Shown piece by piece: positions 1-7,624 of a stretch of DNA of 11,665 nucleotides (position 1 is the stretch's first letter; each line of letters starts with the position of its first letter). Below the pieces are notes generated by a model, which was not told where the DNA came from, searched no databases, and saw only the letters and a program-made list of their open reading frames with translations. The position numbers and the translations under genes are program-made. The DNA lies in the NCBI GenBank assembly GCA_015657535.1, contig JADHZB010000458.1, positions 1 to 11,665 of the forward strand, in the 5' to 3' direction. The DNA comes from Nephromyces sp. MM_2019 (Eukaryota; Apicomplexa; Aconoidasida; Nephromycida).

Positions 1-18
1 TGTGTGTATATTTATTAG

Positions 19-413
19 GCACTCATTTGCTACCATTGCTGCTACGTCATCACCCCCTGTACCCCTTCCGGTTGCACAAGTGAGTATACACACTAATAAT
101 GTGTGTAAAACAATATCTTGATTTCAAAATAATAAATTTTATTGTTATGTGTGTGTAGTATATATATTAAATTAGCTTCTCATAGAATATGTATAATTAG
201 TTTTTCAGGATTATCACTTATAGATATCTCTATTTATCTTTATAATTATATATACATTTATTTAAATTTATATTTGTGTGTAAAATTTTATAATTATAAC
301 TTTACACATTTTAGGCGGTTATGAGGCACACATCTTCTAAGATGTTATTAGAAACATATGCAAAGGCTGGTACGATGGTTATTAAGGAAGGCCTAAAAAA
401 TTTTAATTTGTGA
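19..413 (+). CDS. 3' end of an unrecognised gene, last two exons (partial)
   Basis: Two exons fit here. The first (19-79) follows an acceptor at 17-18 and ends at a strong donor (GTGAGT from 80). It reads HSFATIAATSSPPVPLPVAQ and its first base completes a split codon. The second (315-413) follows TTTTAG and reads 32 residues beginning AVMRHTSSK and ending GLKNFNL before TGA at 411-413. The phase 0/0 junction joins them without a stop. The visible 52-residue tail has a Ser/Pro-rich stretch followed by a Lys-rich, probably helical segment. I do not recognise the family and propose no function. The first exon is called mainly from its neat splice borders and one sensible frame; the last exon is more secure. 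The rest of the gene lies to the left of the window. Confidence 0.6.
80..314 (+). other. intron of the partial left-edge gene
   Basis: Phase-0 intron with a near-consensus GTGAGT donor and a TTTTAG acceptor. It is AT-rich with short TG runs. The small open frame starting at 142 lies mostly inside this intron and is a compositional shadow. Confidence 0.55.
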
Positions 414-417
414 GATT

Positions 418-440
418 CACACACACACACACACACACAC
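418..440. repeat. (CA)n microsatellite
   Basis: Uninterrupted CA dinucleotide run directly after the TGA at 411-413, so it would lie in the 3' UTR of the left-edge gene. Confidence 0.9.
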
Positions 441-548
441 TAAAATCGCATACTTGAATCTTTTAACATATAGAAACACTATTGAAAATTCTTATACACA
501 TATGTAATCTCATTAGATATGTTAAGATAGAGTTATAATATAACAATC

Positions 549-554
549 AATAAA
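549..554 (+). terminator. candidate poly(A) signal of the left-edge gene
   Basis: Canonical AATAAA about 135 bases after the TGA at 411-413, in AT-rich DNA. It is the first good match after the stop. Such hexamers occur by chance in DNA this AT-rich, so support is moderate. Confidence 0.4.
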
Positions 555-1080
555 CTAGCAAACAATTATTTTTTTTAAATAAATTAGTAATGTGTTTACA
601 CACCACAAATTATCAAGCTCAAACTTAAAATTGTATTTTAATATAATCTAATACACATATAACAAGACAGTTATTTAATGTTTGGTATAAGACATATATA
701 AATTATATGCATATATATTATACATATGTATATAACACATTTAATCATAATACACAAATATAAATAAAACACATACATATTTAATAAACACAAACATACA
801 TATAACAAACCAAAATATATAACACAAACCCACAACTACCATATACATGCATAACACATACGCACAAAACTCACAAACATAAGATATACACACAGATACA
901 CCACACACAAAACACAACCATACTTATAAATCATACACATTTATATAGATAAACATGTTAAGATATGAAATATATACAAGGTTACATATATGATATTAAT
1001 ACATTATATTGATCTAATTTTTCATATTTGTAATTACACTTAGTTTTTGACCCTATATAATCCTTCCGTGATCAACTATG

Positions 1081-1330
1081 TATGCTAGATCAATTATGCT
1101 AGATCAATTATGCTAGATCAATTATGCTAGATATATTTTCCAAGTTAAGTATGCTAGTTAAATAATGCTAGGTAGATTATCCGAACTTAATTACACTAGG
1201 GGATTTATTCTAGGTTAACTGTTCTAGATGAATTTTCCAAAGTCAATTATGCTAGGTAAATTAAGCTAAGTAAATTGTGTTAGGTAAATCATAGTCATTA
1301 ATTTATGCTAGATAAATGGTTCTAATATAT
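1081..1330. repeat. 14-bp tandem repeat, decaying outward
   Basis: Three perfect head-to-tail copies of TATGCTAGATCAAT (1081-1122) are followed by a fourth that diverges, then by a run of degenerate relatives keeping the core TGCTAG or TTCTAG plus an A/T-rich spacer up to about 1330. The even core with decaying flanks is typical of a minisatellite that grew by slippage. No coding or structural role is evident. Confidence 0.85.
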
Positions 1331-2435
1331 AGATAATTAAATTCATTTAAAATATAGGTGTAGAATGAAATAATATAACTTAGTAAGAAAAAAACAGCTT
1401 ATGAAGTTTGTATAAAAATGAAATATATTAACTATTAAAAATTATGTTACAAACTATAATTCATGGACACTCATAAATCAACATGGAATGATTTTTAAAA
1501 ACTTATTCGAACTATATGTGTTGATGTAATTATACACCGTATAGTATTAGTTTAAATAACTTAGCTCATAAGCAGTTAAAAACACATAGACCTTATCAAT
1601 ATTACATCCTAAATACAGATTACATACACATAAACCATATTTACCAAATTTCCAAATACACTACAATGCTATATATAAAAAAATACAGCACACTTAATAA
1701 AATATGTACACATTATAAATACTAAACATATAAACATGTTGTATATGTTACATGTATATAAGCTCATTACAGATTCGATAATTTTACATACATTGTGAAT
1801 CACTCACGTTGTAAACATTACACACGTAAATTTAACATATACATTATACACATTTTAAATGCTACAAATGATAGAAAGTATTACTTACATATACATAAAA
1901 AATAGTATACATACCTAAACAAAGCACTCATAAACAAAATAATAGATTTACAAACCAACATCATCAAAACTTACATAAAAAAAAACCAAAACACTGTATC
2001 AAATCTAGACATATTCAAAAGATTACTGATGTTTCAATCAATAGCATAATAGCCAAGCCAGGTACATGTCCACTAGTTTTTATTTAGCTTTATACACACT
2101 ATAATTAAAATAGCTTAAACAATTCCTACACACACACACTATACTCCAAAACTCACAAACTAGGTATTCCTCATTTCAATTTTATACACACACACATTAA
2201 CTCCAGATATAGGCATCCATTTTAATATATACATTTCTATAAAGTTTACTATTGCCTCTTATCTAATTAATACATTATACAGAAATAGCAAAAAATGTAA
2301 AGAATTTCTATGTGACACATGTCATCCTAATTATACACTATATCTAGTATAACATGTAAACTACGACCCAACACACTTGTGGCACACACATTACACACTA
2401 CTATATAATTCAGACAATTATAAATCCCAACAGAA

Positions 2436-4039
2436 ATGGACGTTTTTTTGGAAAAATTTCTCTCTGAAGAAATTATCAAAGCCTTTAATAAATTACACGA
2501 GGTTTGTGTATCCATCAATATATTATTCTATACATATTACATAAACCAGAGTATGTGTGTAGGGTGTGTTTGGATATGCATTTGTAAAGTATATAATTGT
2601 AGGCTTTGTCTGTGTAAAGTATGTATGCATAGGGCATATAAGTGTAAGTTGTCTATATGTAGACTGTGTGTTAATGTATTTAAGATTTATGTACTTGTCT
2701 GTATGTATGTTTATGTATGTGTGTAGTAGGCCTTATGTACATGTCTGTAAGCTTATATGTAAGTATGTCTATGCCTATCCATGACTAGGATATACGAATG
2801 AATATTTGTAAGGTCTTTATGTTTATAGCTAAAGTATAGTTATGTATCTGTATACGCTGTTGTTTGGGTTAGTCTGTATATATATATTTACATATATATA
2901 TATATTAGCATATTTCTACATATGAACTTCATTTTACTGATTAAATAGCTGGGAAATATACCAAAGGAAGTTGATCCACCACAAGACATAAAATGGACTA
3001 ATCCAAAGTATGAATTTGTGTATACTCACTTTGTTTAAATTAGTTTTGTATATATAAAACCATTTTTGCTTATGATTTTACATCTGTATTAAATACAGAA
3101 ATAAAAAATTTGGAGATTTATCAACAAACTGCCTCATTTCTCTCTCAAAAAATTACTCTAAATCATCAAAATTTGATGAAAATGTGATATTTGCTCAGAC
3201 TTGGGCTGAAAGCATATCAACTCATATCAACCCTCTATCTTATACACAAAATGTACGTTAAACAGTATCTTCTATTCATAATGAATACTGAAACTATTAC
3301 ATGTTTTCAAATAGAAGCAAATACTATTTCAGTGTCAATATTTCCTTATAATAACATTTATCTATAATTGTTCAGCCTTGGTTCCTCACATGAAATTTAA
3401 TCAAACCTTGAACACATATTGTTTTTTCAGATATTTTAGTGTATAAGTGAATAACATTTTATATTATCTTCATTATTATACACATACATATATATACAAT
3501 ATGAATGACAACTGGCAATACATTATATATATGATTACTCTATATAATAGGTAATATATATTTAGATAACAAAACATACCAAAAACATAAATTTATACAT
3601 AGGATAAAAATTATGAAATCCGATGTGAAAATCGAGGCAAAGGTTTCCTCAACTTTTTTTTACCAAAAGGTTTGTTGATTATTTACTTTATGATTCAATC
3701 ATGATTGTTACAGCAGATGCTTGAAAGTTCATTTACACATAAATATGTAATTCTTTATTATTCGCATAGACATACAAAGTAAGGCATTCATGAATTTATT
3801 ACGTCTATAATCTCTTAATGTTGGAAAATTGTCATTTTATGATACCATTCTTCTGGTTATATATTTATATAAATTGAACATCCGATGTTCTACAAGTTCT
3901 CCAAATGCACACATTCCTTCAATTAGACACCTCAATTTTATTCTCTCATTTTTTACTTTCTTTTTTAGAGTTCCATAAAAATGATCCGGAAAACTTAGAT
4001 TCTGAAAATCAAATTTTTGATTCAGCTATTTCTATTCAA
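2436..4039 (+). other. exons 1-5: ArgRS Add-1 (Arg_tRNA_synt_N)-like domain
   Basis: These five exons encode residues 1-139. A short helical start (residues 1-22) leads to a loop with PKEVDPP and then KFGDLSTN (residues 45-52). That motif corresponds to the KFGDY/STN signature at the start of arginyl-tRNA synthetases. An AQTWAESI helix starts near residue 74, and GKGFLNFFLPK (105-115) matches the G-x-GFINFxL strand that closes the same domain. An acidic/Asn-rich linker (116-139) follows. In ArgRS this Add-1 domain binds the outer corner of tRNA(Arg). There is no catalytic HIGH or KMSK module and no C-terminal anticodon-binding domain, so this is the appended domain alone. Identification is from remembered family motifs only. 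Confidence 0.65.
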
Positions 4040-5829
4040 GTAAATTAAGTGTCCGTAGATGTGTATTAGGCCTTAGAATATTTCGTTTTAGTTAAAATCC
4101 CTATAAACATTAAATAATCTTGGGTGTAAACATCTATGCTTTTGAACTAGGAAATATTCAGAGAATTCAATAAAATCAAGTTTTATTTTCCAGAGTAGTT
4201 TATTAAGTATATGGGAAACAATTTTATAGGAATATTCACATTTGTTCTTTCCTAAAATTAATTCCACTTGAGATTGTTTAGGTTTCAAATTGAAATATAA
4301 TAAATTGTAACCAACCAAATTTATTAATCATGAGTGTATGTACAGATAATTGGTAAAGTTCACAGTAGTTTTCGTGGAAAATATGCAACCCCAAGACAAG
4401 GTAATAATGAAGTTGATGAGTTATATATATATAACTTAAATTCAAAGGAAAGAAGTTCAAAAACAGTCTTAGATATCATTCATTTATGTAATAAGAAATA
4501 TCATGTGCCAATATTATACAAGTTATAATGAATAAATTGAATTCAATTTTCAAAATTAATAAATTTAACTTTAACATAATTATAGCAATATAAAGGAATT
4601 TATGAATTTTCAAATGAATTGATTACTTATTTAATAATTAAAAATAATATGAAAACTTTATAAATTCACATTAAATTATAGGTCAATTGGTATCAACTTC
4701 ATGTGGTGTTGTTGAACTGAATAATAATATACAATTACACACATTGATTGGTTTAAATGAATTTAGTCATATTTGGATCCTATATATATTTCATAATCAA
4801 AATGAATATAATTCAAAATCAATGGTAAATTAATATGTGTGACGATTATACAATTATATTGAATTCTATAAATTATATTTTTCAAATGTTTTTTTTTACT
4901 AGTGAAACAATAAAACAAATGTGTGTGTATTTGAATTTGTTTAGGTTCAACCCGCAAAATTATTTGGTGAGAAACGTGGAACATTTGCAACACGTTCTCC
5001 GCATCGGTTAGTATATATTTTAATTTAAATTTAATACACAAACATAAATACTGAATTATTGTTTTTAGACCCACAGACATAAAATTTAATTTCTAATTTT
5101 ACACACACATATATATACATAGATTATCTCACATAATATACACATTAAATATCTTATATATACATAACTAATATTCTCTATCTACAAAAAATGAAGAATT
5201 TGAATTTATTTCTTGAAAGAATTGACTAGCAGCATTAATGTACATATATTTCATTACACACACACATTACAGGCCATCACCGATTGGTTTGTGTGTAGCA
5301 AAAATAAGAGAAATTCATGATCGTAGAATTTGGGTAACAGGCCTTGATATAATCGATGGTAGCCCCGTTGTTGATATCAAACCATATCATTTTGTTGATG
5401 CATTTCCTACACACCAAAATTGTAAATATCCAAATTGGGTTGAAAATTATGAAAAAATTGAGGTTTGTATATATATATATATGTGTGTGTATGTATATAT
5501 ATATGTGCCTGGTTTGTGTGTGTGTGTGTAGGTGGGTATCTGGTGTCTAGTGTGTGTGTGTGTGTGTAGGTGGGTATCTGGTGTCTAGTGTGTGTGTGTG
5601 TGTGTAGGTGGGTATATGGTGTCTAGTGTGTGTGTGTGTGTGTAGGTGGGTATATGGTGTGTGTATATATGTGTGTATATACTGTAATGTGATGTGATAT
5701 GTGTATGATATGAAGTTGTGATATCTGGTTAATGTGTGAATAGTATGGATTGATTATGTTTTATTTATTAAATATACATATATATATGTGTGTATATATA
5801 TATTGATTGATTTTTTAGCTATACATTAT

Positions 5830-5863
<34 letters not shown>

Positions 5864-6332
5864 AGTATACACATTTATAAATATTTAATATTTTTAAATA
5901 GGTTGAATATCATGAAAAATGTGTAGATAATTTCATAGTAATTATTAACAAGATGAGGGCTAATATTTTGGGTAGAGAAATTGATGAGTGTATAAATCAA
6001 ATAGAAAACAAAGAATTCATAGAACTTTTAGAAGTTGGTAAATATGGTAACTATACACACCAAACAATAATATATATATTTATATATATGTACGTAAACC
6101 TTGATACATAATATATATTTATATATACACATTTATATATATAATGGTGTGCATATATTTTGGTGTATATAGGATGTATATATATATATATACATAAATA
6201 TTAATGTGTAAATTATATACACATTTAGGAGGTATGTATCCATTTCGATTTTACCCCTCAGTCGATATATTTTTACAAACAATAAAAAATTGCTTAGAGC
6301 TTGACCCTAGGACAGTTCGTAATTATCATGAG

Positions 6333-6372
<40 letters not shown>

Positions 6373-6647
6373 TATTGTGTGTGTGTATAACATACTATAT
6401 TATTTTAATTAAAAAAATTTTACATGTGTATACACACTCAAAAAATTTATATTTTTCTATATCACCATCATATAAAAAATGATTTTTTAATTATTATATA
6501 CAATTGTGTGTGTAAATTTATATATAGAATACGAGAGAAGCCTATCAATTTCATTTAGATGATTTTGAAGTAAATTATTTCATCTCAGAGCAGAAAGCAT
6601 ATATAACCTCAATTACACATGATAATTTGTTTGGAAAATATAAATAG
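2436..6647 (+). CDS. TRMO: ArgRS N-domain-like / TrmO-type tRNA methyltransferase, 12 exons
   Basis: Proposed coding exons are 2436-2501, 2949-3007, 3099-3252, 3603-3669, 3969-4039, 4346-4400, 4682-4824, 4945-5006, 5273-5462, 5902-6046, 6229-6332 and 6528-6647, giving about 411 residues. Every intron is GT...AG and every junction keeps phase. The start ATG follows an in-frame TAA at 2421 and has A at -3 and G at +4. Residues 140-411 match the TrmO/TRMO (YaeB, UPF0066) family, which uses S-adenosylmethionine to methylate N6 of t6A37 in certain tRNAs. Residues 1-139 resemble the N-terminal tRNA-binding domain of arginyl-tRNA synthetase. The TRMO part is secure; attachment of the N-terminal part rests on splice logic. 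The gene symbol refers only to the TRMO part. Confidence 0.85.
2502..2948 (+). other. TRMO-like gene intron 1, TG-rich
   Basis: Phase-0 intron with donor GTTTGTG and acceptor TTAAATAG. From about 2540 to 2790 it is cryptically simple TG/TA-rich DNA, which creates long but meaningless open frames continuing from exon 1. No conserved protein motif is seen in those frames. Confidence 0.7.
4169..4174 (+). terminator. intronic poly(A) signal candidate (intron 5)
   Basis: AATAAA lies inside the 4040-4345 intron. If the exon 5 donor were not used, translation would run two codons further to a TAA at 4046-4048 and this signal could end the transcript about 120 bases later. The product would be the ArgRS-like domain alone (141 residues). 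This is an inference; the hexamer may be chance. Confidence 0.25.
5514..5660. repeat. 38-bp minisatellite in intron 9
   Basis: A (GT)n run followed by AGGTGGGTATCTGGTGTCTAG recurs with a 38-bp period (CTAG ends at 5550, 5588 and 5626), with the last copy partial. It begins about 50 bases after the exon 9 donor, after a (TA)n/(TG)n leader. It lies entirely within the intron 5463-5901. Confidence 0.9.
5836..5863. repeat. (TA)n microsatellite in intron 9
   Basis: Near-perfect TA alternation about 40 bases upstream of the exon 10 acceptor at 5900-5901. It can fold on itself. Confidence 0.9.
6339..6371. repeat. (TA)n microsatellite starting at the exon 11 donor
   Basis: The exon 11 donor is GTGTGT (6333-6338), and the TA run begins immediately afterwards, so the microsatellite abuts the splice site. 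Confidence 0.9.
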
Positions 6648-6699
6648 AATTTACACACACATGCACAAACATATAGATCTAATTTAATGCACACACAGT

Positions 6700-6815
6700 T
6701 ATCTCACTAGATATTCACACACACACATACACATAAATATCTAATTAGATATTCACACACATACACACACATGCACATAAATATCTAATTAGATATTCAC
6801 ACACGTACACACACA
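6700..6815. repeat. 44-bp repeats with perfect 18-bp palindromes, 3' UTR of the TRMO-like gene
   Basis: The 18-base perfect palindrome AATATCTAATTAGATATT occurs at 6736-6753 and 6780-6797, 44 bases apart. The copies are separated by CA-rich DNA, and a half copy (TAGATATTCACACAC) lies near 6708. The block lies between the TRMO-like stop (6647) and the AATAAA at 6861, so it would be transcribed in the 3' UTR and could form repeated short hairpins. Confidence 0.85.
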
Positions 6816-6860
6816 TTTAGATATATATATATATTAACAAAATTATTCAAAATGAAATTT

Positions 6861-6866
6861 AATAAA
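6861..6866 (+). terminator. poly(A) signal candidate of the TRMO-like gene
   Basis: AATAAA about 215 bases after the TAG at 6645-6647; it is the first canonical hexamer after the stop. Confidence 0.5.
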
Positions 6867-7394
6867 GTAAATTAAAATTTTAATATAATTTACACATTTT
6901 TCAAATTTTTTTTTATAACCAAAACAATAACAAATTTTAAATTATGTTACAACAAATTGAAAAATTATATTATTGTAAAAAGTTGATGTGTGTGTGTGTA
7001 CGAAATTATGTGTCTATATGTGTATAACTGTATATGTATGTGTGTGTATAATATTTTTTGAAAAAAATGTGTATAAAGTAGAAGAGTGTGTGCATAAATC
7101 AATATTTGGATTTACAATATCATTTATTATACAGAAATATCAATATACACATCTTTGTTAGCCAATGATTGTGTTGATATTTTAGTGTGTAATTGAGTGT
7201 CTGTTCGTGATATACACGATGGGATATTTAGCCTATATATAATAAAATATAATATGAGATATATATATATATGTATATATAATTTTATATAAATAACATA
7301 CACACTCTCTTAATATACACACACTCTCTCTTAGTATACACATCAAATACAATTTTACACAAATATTTAAATTTACACCTATTTAATATACACA

Positions 7395-7406
7395 TTTATT
7401 TTTATT
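7395..7406 (-). terminator. two adjacent poly(A) signals of the CAP gene
   Basis: TTTATT occurs twice in a row on the + strand (7395-7400 and 7401-7406), giving two AATAAA hexamers on the - strand about 220 bases after the CAP stop codon. Confidence 0.5.
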
Positions 7407-7533
7407 AAAAAATCATATCTATATTTCAAAATCATGTATATATCACATATACTTATCATTCATCCATCTATACATACACACACAAAGCACGGTAAATATT
7501 CTATACACACTACATACACTCTCATATACACAC

Positions 7534-7621
7534 ACACCCTATACCCCTCCTTTCCCCCCTCCTACACACACACACCCTATACCCCTCCTTTCCCCCCTCC
7601 TACACACACACACACACACAA
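7534..7621. repeat. two copies of a 38-bp C-rich/CA repeat
   Basis: CCCTATACCCCTCCTTTCCC plus further C and CA runs occurs twice with a 38-base period, followed by (CA)n up to the CAP stop codon region. It lies directly downstream of the CAP stop on the - strand, so it would be in that gene's 3' UTR. Confidence 0.85.
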
Positions 7622-7624
7622 AAT

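Larger units (their letters stand above)
414..2435. other. intergenic AT/CA-rich region, no gene seen
   Basis: About 2 kb without a supported gene. It holds a clean (CA)n run at 418-440, cryptic CA-rich DNA around 740-910 and 1590-2010, and the 14-bp tandem repeat described separately. Short open frames appear only as AT/CA-rich noise. The promoter and any 5' UTR of the downstream ArgRS-N/TRMO-like gene should lie in its right half, but I see no convincing core promoter. Confidence 0.6.
4346..6647 (+). other. TRMO: exons 6-12: TrmO/TRMO methyltransferase domain
   Basis: The family order is intact: IGKVHSSF (141-148) with TPRQ (154-157); GLNEFSHIWILYIFH (181-195), equivalent to GLExFSHxWILFVFH; VQPAKL then GTFATRSPHRPSPIGL (217-232), the family's most conserved stretch and part of the SAM site; DIIDGSPVVDIKPY (251-264); and the C-terminal LDPR (362-365) with an FHLDDFEVNY segment. 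The end therefore looks like the bacterial TrmO C-terminal lobe and is not truncated. No ATG lies in frame just before IIGKVHSS: the acceptor is TGTACAG at 4339-4345 and an in-frame TGA lies at 4331-4333. The domain therefore needs upstream exons for a start codon. Confidence 0.93.
6648..7624. other. convergent intergenic region / 3' UTRs
   Basis: It separates two genes that run toward each other. It contains the palindromic 44-bp repeats, a TG-rich patch (about 6985-7060), CA-rich DNA (about 7285-7620) and poly(A) signals for both strands. A short inverted repeat, TCGTG-ATATA-CACGA, lies near 7206-7220. I see no additional gene. Confidence 0.6.

Noticed and set aside
2502..2784. Continuation of the exon 1 frame and a neighbouring overlapping frame
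   Set aside because: After GAG|GTTTGTG the frame enters TG-rich simple sequence with protein-unlike Cys/Val/Tyr content. Splicing to 2949 gives an ArgRS-like continuation instead.
4088..4460. Two open frames on the - strand over intron 5, exon 6 and the start of intron 6
   Set aside because: Low-complexity AT-rich translations overlapping a well-supported + strand exon; no domain signs.
4334..4528. Stand-alone start of TRMO at GTG 4334 and reading through to 4528
   Set aside because: GTG is not a normal start in eukaryotic nuclear genes. A consensus acceptor ends at 4345 and a donor starts at 4401. The read-through tail has no family similarity, while the spliced exon at 4682 continues the TRMO pattern.
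4763..5080. 105-codon open frame on the - strand
   Set aside because: Antisense to TRMO exons 7 and 8 and their introns, with no recognisable motif; a shadow of AT-rich sequence.
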